NCBI RefSeq assembly: GCF_003966735.1
Contig: NZ_AP017378.1
Coordinates: 3,058,905 to 3,122,904 of the forward strand
DNA length: 64,000 nucleotides
Direction of reading: 5' to 3'
Source of the DNA: Desulfovibrio ferrophilus
GTDB taxonomy: Bacteria; Desulfobacterota; Desulfovibrionia; Desulfovibrionales; Desulfovibrionaceae
The notes below the pieces were generated by a model. That model worked only from the letters and a program-made list of their open reading frames with translations. It did not search any database and was not told where the DNA came from. Below, one piece after another: positions 8,334 through 16,759 of the stretch. A program made the position numbers and the translations under genes. The first letter of the stretch is position 1. The number at the start of each line of letters is the position of its first letter.

Positions 8334-8999
8334 TCAAAAGATCAGGCGGCTCTCGCTGATGGCCAGCTTGCGCAGGGCCTTGATCCCATCCAGCTCCAGC
8401 TTTGCCATCATCCGGGTGTAGTAGCTCTCCACGGTGCGTACGCTGATCTTAAGGGCGGCGGCGATGTCCACATTGCTCTCCCCTTGCGCCAAGAGCGTCC
8501 AGATCTGTCGTTCCCGCTCGCTGAAGGTCTTGGTGTTCACGGAGTTGCCGGACAACGGCACACCCTGCGCGGGAGCACCGGCCTCGAGATTGGCGGCAGC
8601 GCGGGGGCTGACGTAGCGCTCTCCTGCCAGAATCCGGTGCACGGCCTCCAGAAGGACCCCCGACGGCTCGCGTTTGGTCACGTAACCGCTGGCCCCTTGA
8701 TCCGCGGCGCGTTGCTGCGTGGCTGCGTCTTCGTGCATGGAATAGACGAGCACGGGGATGTTGCGTTCCACCATCACGGGGATCAGGTCCAGGCCGCTTT
8801 CGCCGCACAGGCTGAGGTCGACCATGGCGATGTCCGCGCGGCTCTCGTCAATGGCTGCCATGGCTTCTTCCAGGCAGGTGGCTACACCGCAAATGACATG
8901 ATTGTCCTGGGCCAGGAGCAGGGTCAGGCCGTCGAGTACTGCGGGGTGATCGTCGGCCAGAAAGATGCGAGCGCCCTGGGTGATGGGGGCAGAAGTCAT
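8334..8999 (-). CDS. NarL/FixJ-family response regulator with LuxR-type HTH
   Basis: A 221-residue two-domain regulator. The receiver domain (residues 10-130) has the acidic pair DD at 16-17, phospho-acceptor Asp61 in IAMVDLSL, and the conserved lysine in YVTKREPSG. The C-terminal LuxR HTH (about 155-218) has FSERERQIWTLLAQG, SVRTVESYYTRMMAKL. The ATG at 8999 is preceded by AAGGA; the upstream in-frame extension has no ribosome site. It should bind DNA when phosphorylated. No histidine kinase lies next to it, so its partner and targets are unknown. Flanked by non-coding DNA on its 5' side. Confidence 0.85.
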   Translation of the reverse strand: MTSAPITQGARIFLADDHPAVLDGLTLLLAQDNHVICGVATCLEEAMAAIDESRADIAMVDLSLCGESGLDLIPVMVERNIPVLVYSMHEDAATQQRAADQGASGYVTKREPSGVLLEAVHRILAGERYVSPRAAANLEAGAPAQGVPLSGNSVNTKTFSERERQIWTLLAQGESNVDIAAALKISVRTVESYYTRMMAKLELDGIKALRKLAISESRLIF

Positions 9000-9248
9000 G
9001 ACGTATTCCTTGTCTGTGATGAAGATGGTGTGACGCCGCAGGAGACGGAACAGGTGTAGCAGCCAAGCCAGAGCAGGCAATACAGGGCGTAGAGGGTGCG
9101 CTTCATGATTGTGCGATTGAGTGAGAGCTTAGGTGTCGATGAAGATATATTAGTCATTGACTTATGCTGTTGGGATAGTTGTATTTATTTCTGTAAATAT
9201 CTGAACTTTATGGTTTTTTGGTGTGCATTTTTTTAGCATTGTTGGACT

Positions 9249-9275
9249 TTGAAGGCAAGGATCCCCGCATCTTCA
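9249..9275 (+). repeat. Diverged intergenic repeat, copy A
   Basis: Contains TTGAA, seven bases, ATCCCCGCAT, one base, TTCA. The same pattern with identical spacing occurs on the opposite strand at 12776-12802, on the other side of the MBOAT/SGNH gene pair. About 21 of 27 positions agree, with looser similarity (TTCGG, TGC, AGC) continuing beyond. Confidence 0.35.
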
Positions 9276-9663
9276 GTGATTCGGAGCGTGCGAGCGTTCT
9301 TTTTACCCGGAATACCCGGCTTCAGCGTTCAGGCAGGGAGCTGTGGCGGCTGCCCTCAGCGCATTTTTATAAAAAAAATGCTCAATGTACGTGGTTTCAC
9401 GTACAGACCTCGGGTGTTGGGTCGGGTAAAGAAGTTGTCACGCTTGGATTTGGTCGGCTGCGGTTGACCACTCCGCCACACAAGAGCCTCAAATGATTGG
9501 GGTGGAAGAGGCGGGGCAGAGTGTGAAAATTTCGCGAGAATCCGGCCCGTCGTCACGGGGGGGGAATTCTCCGGGGTGATCTGAAAACAGATGGTTTGAA
9601 GCATCACCTTGAAAATGTAGGGGGGAGGTGCTCAGAGAGGGGGGCCTGGTCTGAGTATCTTAT

Positions 9664-9693
9664 GAGGGTCTTTTCCGTATGGAAAGGACCCTC
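9664..9693 (+). terminator. Terminator-like hairpin
   Basis: Arms GAGGGTCTTTTCC (9664-9676) and GGAAAGGACCCTC (9681-9693) with a four-base loop and one mismatch, followed by GCCTCTTTG. It has no gene immediately upstream on the plus strand, so it would end an unannotated transcript from the preceding 600 bases. Confidence 0.5.
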
Positions 9694-9996
9694 GCCTCTT
9701 TGAGTCTCGTGAGTATTCAACACGCCGAATTGGTTCAGTGGTTTCGCTTTGGGTAGATATGGGTGAGGTGAAGGCTGCCCATCCAGGTGGACTGTTTGAG
9801 GACTTCAATATTTTGAGCTTGTTCCCTGGGGGTGCCTCTGCGTCATGGCACCCTTCCCCTGTGTCATCTTGGGCTCTGCTTTAGAAAACTTATGATTGCT
9901 TGATTCTTCTTTAGACTTTAAGCACATTTCATCAATGCGTTGGCGGACAAGCCGCCTGCCCTGATTTTGTCCTAAAGTCGATCGAGAGTCGTCCTC

Positions 9997-11424
9997 ATGG
10001 TTTTCAGCTCCCTTGAGTTCATCTATCTGTTCCTGCCGCTGGTGGTGATTGGTTATCATCTGCTGTGCCGGTTCGGGTTTTACAGGGCCGCGCCGCTCTT
10101 CCTTTTTTCGGCGTCCGTGTTCTATTACGGATACTGGAACCCTGCCAATACCTGGCTGATCCTGGCCTCCATCGTGGTGAACTACCTTTGGTCGATGCTG
10201 CTTTTCAATGTGGAGCGGTATCGCAAGCCTGTGTTGATCATGGGCATTGCGCTGAACCTCGGGGCCTTGTGCTATTACAAATATACGGACTTTTTCCTGG
10301 GCACGGCCAATGAGTTGTTTGGCGCATGGTTCACCTTGCAGCACATCGTGCTGCCCATCGGCATCAGCTTTTTCACCTTCCAGCAGATTGCCTTTCTGGT
10401 GGACGTCTACCAAGGCAAGATGAGCGGGCGCGAAGGGCTGTCGAGCTACAGTCTGTTTGTCTGCTTCTTCCCGCAACTGGTGGCCGGACCCATTGTGCAT
10501 CACCGCGAGATGATGCCCCAGTTCAGCAGTCTGGAAAACCGTCGCTTCAACTGGGACAATATCTACGCCGGTCTGGTGATGTTTTTCCTCGGACTGGGCA
10601 AGAAGGTCATGGTGGCTGATTCCCTGTCCCCGGTGGTGGGCTACTGTTTCGACACTTCCGCTTCTTTGAGTTTTGCGGAGGCGTGGCTGGGCAGTCTGGC
10701 CTATACGCTGCAGCTCTATTTCGATTTTTCGGGCTATAGCGACATGGCCATCGGCTGTGCGCTGCTATTCAATATCCATCTGCCCCAGAACTTTCTATCG
10801 CCCTACAAAGCCTCAAATATACAGGAATTCTGGCGCAGTTGGCACATTACCTTGTCCCGTTGGCTGAGGGATTATCTGTACATCCCCCTGGGTGGAAACA
10901 GGAAAGGCGAGCGGGGGACCCTGCGTAACCTGTTCATCACGTTTCTGCTGGGCGGCCTGTGGCATGGTGCCGGGTGGACCTTCGTGGCCTGGGGATTCCT
11001 GCACGGCACGGCCCTGTGTCTGCATCGTGTCTGGTCCCGCTGGTGGGGCCGCAAGATGCCAAGGGTGGCGGGCGTGTTCGTTACTCTGATGTTCGTTAAT
11101 TTTGCGTGGGTCGTGTTTCGGGCCACCAGCTTTTCGGACGCCCTCAAGGTCTATGGCGGAATGCTGGGGCAAAACGGCTGGGTGTTGGGCGAGGCCTTTA
11201 CTCGCACCGTTGCATTGTCGACGCCCAGTCATGGGCGGCTAGTAATCCCGGGGATCGTGTTCCTGCTGGGCATCTGCCTGTGGGGGCCCAACAGCACGGA
11301 GCTGACGAGCAAGAGGATGCCTCATCTGGCAATGACGGCCTGGGTGACGGCCTTGGGATTGAGTTCATTGTTGTTGTTCCTGCAGGCCAACCGGGTCAGT
11401 GAGTTTATTTATTTTCAGTTCTAG
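9997..11424 (+). CDS. MBOAT-family O-acyltransferase (AlgI-like)
   Basis: A 475-residue polytopic membrane protein of the AlgI/DltB type that moves acyl (usually acetyl) groups across the membrane onto exported polysaccharide or another cell-surface acceptor. Visible: LYFDFSGYSDMAIG, the WRSWHITLSRWLRDYLYIPL block, and the active-site region LWHGAGW with the invariant histidine near residue 325. The C-terminal EFIYFQF is typical. It is followed 26 bases later by an SGNH-fold partner gene, the usual pairing. There is no alginate or DltA/DltC context, so the acceptor is unknown. Confidence 0.9.
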   Translation: MVFSSLEFIYLFLPLVVIGYHLLCRFGFYRAAPLFLFSASVFYYGYWNPANTWLILASIVVNYLWSMLLFNVERYRKPVLIMGIALNLGALCYYKYTDFFLGTANELFGAWFTLQHIVLPIGISFFTFQQIAFLVDVYQGKMSGREGLSSYSLFVCFFPQLVAGPIVHHREMMPQFSSLENRRFNWDNIYAGLVMFFLGLGKKVMVADSLSPVVGYCFDTSASLSFAEAWLGSLAYTLQLYFDFSGYSDMAIGCALLFNIHLPQNFLSPYKASNIQEFWRSWHITLSRWLRDYLYIPLGGNRKGERGTLRNLFITFLLGGLWHGAGWTFVAWGFLHGTALCLHRVWSRWWGRKMPRVAGVFVTLMFVNFAWVVFRATSFSDALKVYGGMLGQNGWVLGEAFTRTVALSTPSHGRLVIPGIVFLLGICLWGPNSTELTSKRMPHLAMTAWVTALGLSSLLLFLQANRVSEFIYFQF

Positions 11425-11450
11425 ATAGGGCCAGAGCCCTTGGATGTTTG

Positions 11451-12596
11451 ATGCAAAAGACCAGACTTCACGCCATATTCCTGCTCATCGTGCTCGGTCT
11501 CGCCGTTCCGGCGGTGGGGGTGCTGAATTATGCCGTGGATCCGCTGCAGGTATATAGCCGGGCCAACGGGATGCCCTGGATGTGGCAGAATCAGCGCTAT
11601 CAGAATGTGGCCAAGATTCGGCATTACATCAATGCAGGTGAATACCGGAACGTGATTCTCGGCAATTCGACCTCGGATAATTATCTGCCTTCGCGATTGG
11701 AGCAAATTTTTGACTGGGAACCGACGATCAAGCTGACCATCGATGGCGGAACCCTGTGCGAAGTGGGGGGGATGCTGGATCATCTGGATATGGCGAAGGT
11801 GGAGCACGTGTTTTGGGGCATCGGGCTGGAGATTCTGAACGATAGTGCCGATGCGGGGAATGAAAAGTATGAATTCCCCCGGTATCTCTATACCGCGCCG
11901 GTGCTGGATGATTATCCGTATTTATTGAATATCGATTTCTTCAAATATTCCCTGCGGACGCTGGTTGGTCTGTCCCCGAAACCGGGGCGTTGGTTCAAGG
12001 ATATGGACCTGCTCAATTACTGGATGACCGACGAGCGCGTGGCCAATTACGCCACCTATGAAGAGGCCCTGAACAGGCATCTGAAACGGATAGAGGAAAG
12101 CGGAGATAAACAACGTTCCGCAGTGGAGGAGGATGTTTCGTGTCCCGGTGTGGATGCCAACGTTTTACCTCATGTGCGGGCCAATCCTGGCATCAAGTTC
12201 GTGTTCGTGCTCAGCCCGGTGCATGGCGTTGGCCGCAAAAGTGAGATCGATCTGCCGCGCTATTATGCGGCCCAGCGGCATCTGGTGCGAGCGTTGGATG
12301 CCCTGCCCAACGCCACGGTCTATGGATTCGAGAATGAACCACAGATCGTGAACAATCTGGCAAACTTCCGGGATAATGTGCATTTCCATTCCGGGGTCAA
12401 CGAATTCATTATCAATACCATCGCCAGCGGGCGCGAGCCGCTCACGGCCAGCAATGTGGACGCTTACATCGAGTCTTGCCTTGCCGTGCTGGAAGACAGC
12501 GGTAAGGTCTTTGATTTTGCCGCAATGATCCCCATGCGCACGGAGCATGAGCGCCAGGTGCTGGCCGATGCCCTGGATCACAAGGGGCAGAAGTAG
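11451..12596 (+). CDS. SGNH-hydrolase-like (AlgJ/AlgX-type) partner of the MBOAT protein
   Basis: A 381-residue protein with an uncleaved or cleaved N-terminal signal segment (residues 5-25), so it faces the periplasm. The fold shows as LGNSTSDNYLPS near residue 70, which carries the block I serine, and FRDNVHFHSGVNEF near residue 305, which carries the Asp/His pair expected in block V. Such proteins complete transfer of acyl groups delivered by the MBOAT partner. It starts 26 bases after that gene; the ATG at 11451 is used, and a TTG immediately before is less likely. Specificity unknown. Confidence 0.75.
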   Translation: MQKTRLHAIFLLIVLGLAVPAVGVLNYAVDPLQVYSRANGMPWMWQNQRYQNVAKIRHYINAGEYRNVILGNSTSDNYLPSRLEQIFDWEPTIKLTIDGGTLCEVGGMLDHLDMAKVEHVFWGIGLEILNDSADAGNEKYEFPRYLYTAPVLDDYPYLLNIDFFKYSLRTLVGLSPKPGRWFKDMDLLNYWMTDERVANYATYEEALNRHLKRIEESGDKQRSAVEEDVSCPGVDANVLPHVRANPGIKFVFVLSPVHGVGRKSEIDLPRYYAAQRHLVRALDALPNATVYGFENEPQIVNNLANFRDNVHFHSGVNEFIINTIASGREPLTASNVDAYIESCLAVLEDSGKVFDFAAMIPMRTEHERQVLADALDHKGQK

Positions 12597-12775
12597 GCAG
12601 GTGCCTGGGCTCATGTTTTGGGCTTTCTGGAAACTCTCCTTCTTTTCCAAGACCTCTCTGTTTGTCTTCTTTTTGCATGTTAGAGCGTAAATATGCGTAG
12701 CAAGCGCCTAGGATAATTGATTGTTATTCTTGAGGATGGAGTGTGCGTGCCCGTGCTGCATGCCGAAACTCTTCG

Positions 12776-12802
12776 TGAATATGCGGGGATTCCCCCATTC
12801 AA
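12776..12802 (-). repeat. Diverged intergenic repeat, copy B (inverted)
   Basis: Minus-strand copy of the element at 9249-9275 (TTGAA, seven bases, ATCCCCGCAT, one base, TTCA). The two copies face each other around the MBOAT/SGNH pair. Its GGGGATTCCCCC core is itself nearly palindromic. Confidence 0.35.
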
Positions 12803-12806
12803 TTTT

Positions 12807-12835
12807 TTGAGTGCCAAGCTTACATTGATCATAAC
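12807..12835 (+). promoter_or_regulatory. Candidate promoter of the structured RNA
   Basis: TTGAGT (12807-12812), exactly 17 bases, then CATAAC (12830-12835); 4 of 6 matches to each sigma-70 hexamer. Transcription would begin near 12842, immediately before the run of hairpins that ends at the terminator at 12987-13016. Confidence 0.4.
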
Positions 12836-12841
12836 GGGTGT

Positions 12842-12986
12842 TGAAGGGGGGAACCGGCCCTGTGTGGCCGGACCGGTATAAGCAGGCACCCTGCTGATCT
12901 TCCAGAGCGGAGTTGTTTCGGTACTCCCAGTTTGGTACCCGGTGCAAATGATTATTTGCCGAAGACGACTCCGTTCAGGAAGGTGA
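12842..12986 (+). ncRNA. Candidate structured RNA upstream of the hemerythrin gene
   Basis: About 145 bases dense in local hairpins: CCGGCC/GGCCGG (12854-12871), AGCAGG/CCTGCT (12881-12895), then a multi-branched element closed by CGGAGT (12908-12913) and ACTCCG (12968-12973), with inner TTCGG/CCGAA (12917-12921, 12959-12963) and an apical GCAAAT/ATTTGC hairpin (12944-12959). An alternative GGTAC/GTACC pairing (12920-12939) competes with the inner stem. A strong terminator follows at once. No ORF fits. It could be a small RNA of about 175 bases or a transcriptional riboswitch/attenuator for the hemerythrin gene. It does not match any riboswitch class I know. Confidence 0.45.
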
Positions 12987-13016
12987 AACCCGGTGACTCA
13001 GGTCACCGGGTTTTTT
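12987..13016 (+). terminator. Strong Rho-independent terminator
   Basis: AACCCGGTGAC (12987-12997), TCAG loop, GTCACCGGGTT (13002-13012), then a run of T through 13016. Perfect 11-bp stem. It ends the candidate structured RNA 69 bases before the hemerythrin start codon. Confidence 0.88.
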
Positions 13017-13084
13017 GGTGTCTGAATTCAGGCAGGGTGGCTGGTCTGTCCCTTTGTGTTATGCTCGGTGCAAAGGAGGTCCGC

Positions 13085-13507
13085 ATGCCGAAACTCAACT
13101 GGAGCCCGAGTCTGTCTCTGGGAGTGAAAAGCCTGGACAGACAGCATCAGGAACTCATCGACATCGCCAACAAGGTGATTGAGGCCGTGGAGCAGGAACA
13201 AGGGCAGGATGCCGTGCGTAGCGTCATCCAATCCCTGCGCGAGTATACCGTGCACCATTTCCACGATGAAGAAGAACAGATGAAAGCCGTGCGCTATCCC
13301 AAACGTGCGGACCACGCCGCGCTTCATGCGGAACTGGTGCGCTCGGTCAAGGACTTCCAGTACAGGATTTACATCAAGGAAGTGGTCTCCGGCGCACAGG
13401 TCAAGGCCTTCCTCAAGGGCTGGCTGCTGGAGCACATTCTGAATGAAGATCTGGATTTCGGACGCTATGTTCAAAGTGTGAATGCTCTGGCTGATCAGGG
13501 CGACTGA
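13085..13507 (+). CDS. Bacteriohemerythrin
   Basis: A 140-residue four-helix oxygen-binding protein with the full di-iron ligand set: His21 (DRQHQEL), His58 and Glu62 in HFHDEEEQM, His77 and His81 (ADHAALHAE), His117 and Asp122 (LLEHILNED). The ATG at 13085 is set by a near-perfect AAAGGAGGT ribosome site at 13072-13080. In anaerobes such proteins bind or deliver O2. It sits alone downstream of a terminator, so it either has its own promoter or is expressed by read-through of that terminator. Confidence 0.92.
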   Translation: MPKLNWSPSLSLGVKSLDRQHQELIDIANKVIEAVEQEQGQDAVRSVIQSLREYTVHHFHDEEEQMKAVRYPKRADHAALHAELVRSVKDFQYRIYIKEVVSGAQVKAFLKGWLLEHILNEDLDFGRYVQSVNALADQGD

Positions 13508-13991
13508 TTCCACCCCCCTCGGCAGATTTCAATGCCTTGTCTTGTGCCTCAAAGCATGTCTTTTTGTGTTTTTTTGCCTGTCTCAGTGGTTAATTTCTCC
13601 TTTCTGTAGTTGTTTGGTTAACCAATCAATGCGCATGATGCGGAAACTGGATTGAGTGCCTGTCTTGGTTGCTTGAACAGTCAATTGTGTGCCGATTAGG
13701 TATGCAATAGGACTGTAAACCAGTTGTGGCGAGGCATTCGTGACTGTTCCAGCATATGCCAACTGCTTCGTCAGGCCCCTCCTGAAGCCCCTGTCTCGTG
13801 AATCTCTACCTCTGTGGTGGTGCATGAAAGCAATGTAGCGGGGGGTGGTTGACCTGAGGTTTTTTGTACCCTACAAAGTTTGCCCGGCCTCTTTAAGGAC
13901 CAGTGGTTCGGTCGGGTATCGCCCTCGGCGTGGCAACCGAGGGCGGTGGTGTGTGTTGTTTCAGAGGCAATTCTTTTTTCAAGGGGTAACC
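13508..13991. other. Intergenic region and ech leader
   Basis: About 480 bases with no supported gene. An 80-codon minus-strand ORF (13583-13825) has no ribosome site and an arginine-rich start; it may be a gene remnant but is not called. The last 150 bases are the ech leader, with a perfect 8-bp hairpin GCCCTCGG/CCGAGGGC (13921-13928, 13937-13944) that lacks a T tract and so is not a terminator. Confidence 0.4.
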
Positions 13992-15899
13992 ATGTCGAAT
14001 CTGCTTGTAGTTCTCGTTCTCTTGCCCTTCGTGGCCGGATTGGCGTGCTATCTGCTGCGCGCTAGCTTCGTTCGGTCACTGGTTGTCTTGGGCACGGGCG
14101 GCATCCTGGCGGTGGCTTCCATCGCGCTCATGATGACCGGTCCGTTCACGTATTCGCCTGGACCTGTGCTTGGCATGAGCTGGGATTCGCTGATCACCAT
14201 CGCGGATTTCGCGCTGCTCATCGTGATCCTGTTTTACGGTTTTAAGCACAACAACCTGCTGATCAAACTTTTCTCAGTCGCACAGATGGTGGGGCTGGTG
14301 ATCCTTGAGCTGTTCTGGGTGGACCATACTGCCCATGTGCCGACGTTCTACGCGGACCAGCTTTCGTTGATCATGGTCTTGATCATCAGCATCGTCGGCT
14401 CGCTCATTTGCATCTACGCCATTCCTTACATGAAGGAACACGAAGAGCATCTGCATCTCGAAACCTCGAAGCAGCCCCGGTTCTTCCTGTTCCTGGTGCT
14501 CTTCCTGGGCGCCATGAACGGCCTGGTGTTGTCCAACAACATCCTGTGGCTGTACTTCTTCTTCGAGATCACCACGTTCTGTTCCTTCATGCTCATCGGG
14601 CATGACGGTACCGAGATCGCCATCAAGAACTCCGTCCGCGCCTTGTGGATGAACAGCGCTGGCGGCGTGGCCTTTGTGGCGGGTATGATGTTCATTTACG
14701 CCACCGCAGCCACCCTGGACATCCAGGCACTGCTGGCTTCCGGAAGCGCCACTGCCGTGGGCCTGCTTGTCGGTCTGGCGTTCATCTCTTTTGCTGGCTT
14801 CACCAAGGCCGCCCAGTTGCCCTTCCAGGGCTGGCTGCTCGGCGCCATGGTTGCACCGACTCCGGTCTCCGCGCTGCTCCATTCGAGCACCATGGTCAAG
14901 GCCGGCGTCTATGTGGTCCTGCGCTTCGCCCCGGCCTTTGCCGGTACGTTCGTGGCCACCGGCGTGGCCCTGTGCGGTGGATTTACCTTCCTGGCTTGTG
15001 CCGCTCTGGCCATCAGCCAGTCCAACGGTAAAAAGATCCTGGCCTATTCGACCATCTCGAACCTGGGTCTGATCATTGCCTGCGCGGGCATCAACACCCC
15101 CGCGGCTCACACCGCAGCCATCTTCCTGATCATCTTCCACGCCGTGTCCAAGGCTCTGCTGTTCCTGTGCGTTGGCACCATCGAACAGCGCATCGGCAGC
15201 CGGGACATTGAAGACATGCGCGGCCTCTACGCCCGCATGCCCCGCACGGCCTGGATCACCATCACCGGCATCCTGACCATGCTGCTGCCTCCCTTTGGTG
15301 TGCTGCTGGGCAAATGGATGGCCATCGAGGCCGCTTCCGATCAGCTGTTCGTCGTGGTCATGCTGGCCATGGGTTCCGCGCTGACCGTCGTCTACTGGGC
15401 TCGTTGGGCGGGATCGCTCCTGGACATGCCCGGTGGCGAGAAGCCCGTACCCGAAGAGCAGGCCCTGCTGATGCGTCTGCCGCTGCTGACTCTGTGTCTG
15501 GGTTCCGTGGGCTTGGCCCTGGCTTCCCCGGCCATGTACGAGTATCTGATCCGGCCCATGTTCGCCTCTGCGCCCTTTATGGTCACGGGTGGCGTGTTGT
15601 CCGGTCCCATGGGCGCTTTCGCCGTGTATCCGCTGTTCCTGGTGCTGGGTCTTGGTCTGCTGTACGCCTTGCGCGTCGTCAAGAAATCCCGCGGCATGAC
15701 CTTCGCTGCCCCGTACTCTGGTGGCGCCAACGTCAAGGGCTCCAACGATGGCTCCTTCGTCGGTCCCATGAACGCCCCGGTTAAGATCGAGGCCGGTAAC
15801 TACTACCTGCCCGCTTTCTTTGGTGAGGAGCGTTTGACCACCTTCGCCAATATCGCTGCGATCGCTCTGATCGTGCTCATGATTGGAGGGGCCCTGTAA
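13992..15899 (+). CDS. echA: Ech hydrogenase subunit EchA (NuoL/Mrp antiporter-like)
   Basis: A 635-residue polytopic membrane protein related to complex I subunit NuoL/HyfB, with some 15 hydrophobic helices. Conserved polar sites within the membrane include the FFEITTFCSFMLIGHD stretch, KAAQLPFQGWL and HSSTMVKAGVY. It is the ion-pumping arm of the Ech energy-converting hydrogenase, which couples electron flow between ferredoxin and H+ to ion translocation. I start at the ATG at 13992, set by AAGGGGT at 13981; the upstream in-frame codons lie in the leader. Its stop overlaps the echB start by one base. Confidence 0.9.
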   Translation: MSNLLVVLVLLPFVAGLACYLLRASFVRSLVVLGTGGILAVASIALMMTGPFTYSPGPVLGMSWDSLITIADFALLIVILFYGFKHNNLLIKLFSVAQMVGLVILELFWVDHTAHVPTFYADQLSLIMVLIISIVGSLICIYAIPYMKEHEEHLHLETSKQPRFFLFLVLFLGAMNGLVLSNNILWLYFFFEITTFCSFMLIGHDGTEIAIKNSVRALWMNSAGGVAFVAGMMFIYATAATLDIQALLASGSATAVGLLVGLAFISFAGFTKAAQLPFQGWLLGAMVAPTPVSALLHSSTMVKAGVYVVLRFAPAFAGTFVATGVALCGGFTFLACAALAISQSNGKKILAYSTISNLGLIIACAGINTPAAHTAAIFLIIFHAVSKALLFLCVGTIEQRIGSRDIEDMRGLYARMPRTAWITITGILTMLLPPFGVLLGKWMAIEAASDQLFVVVMLAMGSALTVVYWARWAGSLLDMPGGEKPVPEEQALLMRLPLLTLCLGSVGLALASPAMYEYLIRPMFASAPFMVTGGVLSGPMGAFAVYPLFLVLGLGLLYALRVVKKSRGMTFAAPYSGGANVKGSNDGSFVGPMNAPVKIEAGNYYLPAFFGEERLTTFANIAAIALIVLMIGGAL

Positions 15900-16753
15900 T
15901 GACCACTGAAATCATCCTGATTCTGATCGCTGTGATTGTCGCCCCCCTGCTGGGCGGCCTGATCTCCGGTATTGACCGCAAGCTCACCGCGTGGTTCCAG
16001 TCCCGTCAGGGACCCCCGATCACCCAGGGCTTTTTTGATGTTGCCAAGCTCTTCGGAAAAGAGAAGATGGCCGCCAACCCCTGGATCATCTTCTGCGCCT
16101 GGGTCTACCTGGTGGCAGCTGCTCTGTCCGTGGTGCTGTTCTTCCTACAGTCCGATCTCTTGCTCATCTTCTTTGTACAGGCCATCGGTGCCGTGTTCAT
16201 GGTCATTGGTGCCATGAGTGTGCCGTCTCCTTACAGCCAGGTGGGCGCGCAGCGCGAACTGATCCAGATTCTGACCTACGAGCCCCTGCTGATTCTGGTG
16301 TTCGTTTCCATCTATCTGGCCACTGGCAGTTTCCAGATCGATCAGATCATGCAGGTCGAGCAGCCCTTGCTGTTCAAGCTGCCGCTGATGTTCATCGTTC
16401 TGGGTTACGCTCTGACCATCAAGCTCAGAAAGTCCCCCTTCGACTTCTCCACGTCCCACCACGGACACCAGGAGCTGGTCAAAGGCGTGCTGACCGAATA
16501 CTCCGGCCCCTTCCTGGGTCTGGTGGAGGTCGCTCACTGGTACGAGACCATCCTGGTGCTCGGCCTGTGCGCTCTGTTCTGGAGCACGAACATCCTGGCC
16601 ATGATCGCCCTGTTGGTGGTGACCTATCTGGCCGAGATCATCATCGACAACACCATGGCTCGTATGACCTGGCGTTGGATGCTCAAGTACGTGTGGAGCG
16701 TCGGCCTGGCCCTTAGTTTCGTGAACCTCATCTGGCTGTATGCAAAGGTCTAG
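15899..16753 (+). CDS. echB: Ech hydrogenase subunit EchB (NuoH-like membrane anchor)
   Basis: A 284-residue membrane protein homologous to NuoH/HycD. It shows GPPITQGFFDVAKLFGKE near residue 40 and SPFDFSTSHHGHQELVKG near residue 180, the regions that contact the hydrogenase module in complex I relatives. About eight membrane helices. It links the peripheral EchCDEF arm to EchA. Start codon overlaps the echA stop (TAATG). Confidence 0.92.
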   Translation: MTTEIILILIAVIVAPLLGGLISGIDRKLTAWFQSRQGPPITQGFFDVAKLFGKEKMAANPWIIFCAWVYLVAAALSVVLFFLQSDLLLIFFVQAIGAVFMVIGAMSVPSPYSQVGAQRELIQILTYEPLLILVFVSIYLATGSFQIDQIMQVEQPLLFKLPLMFIVLGYALTIKLRKSPFDFSTSHHGHQELVKGVLTEYSGPFLGLVEVAHWYETILVLGLCALFWSTNILAMIALLVVTYLAEIIIDNTMARMTWRWMLKYVWSVGLALSFVNLIWLYAKV

Positions 16754-16759
16754 GGAGCT

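Larger units (their letters stand above)
9000..9996. other. Long non-coding stretch with several inverted repeats
   Basis: About 1 kb with no convincing gene. ORFs of up to 92 codons here lack ribosome sites and family features. It holds a perfect 7-bp palindrome with 4-base loop (9387-9404, GTACGTG/CACGTAC), an AT-rich palindrome (9361-9381), a nested hairpin near 9576-9611 (ATCTG-AAAA-CAGAT inside GGTGAT/ATCACC) and the terminator-like hairpin at 9664. It may include untranslated or small-RNA sequence; nothing recognised by name. Confidence 0.5.

Noticed and set aside
9430-9485. Minus-strand sequence resembling a tRNA D arm (GCGG, AGTGGTCAA, CCGC) after a G-rich start.
   Set aside because: No matching anticodon arm, T arm with TTCRA or acceptor stem could be built; at most a remnant.
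9218-9496. A 92-codon ORF in the long gap before the MBOAT gene.
   Set aside because: It runs through two palindromes, lacks a ribosome site and looks random in composition.
12842-13016. Identification of the structured RNA as 6S RNA, SRP RNA or a known riboswitch.
   Set aside because: Its length is near that of 6S RNA, but there is no long terminal helix with central bubble, no SRP tetraloop motif, and no known aptamer consensus.
13583-13825. An 80-codon minus-strand ORF between the hemerythrin and ech genes.
   Set aside because: No ribosome site, arginine-rich start and no recognised family; possible gene remnant but unsupported.
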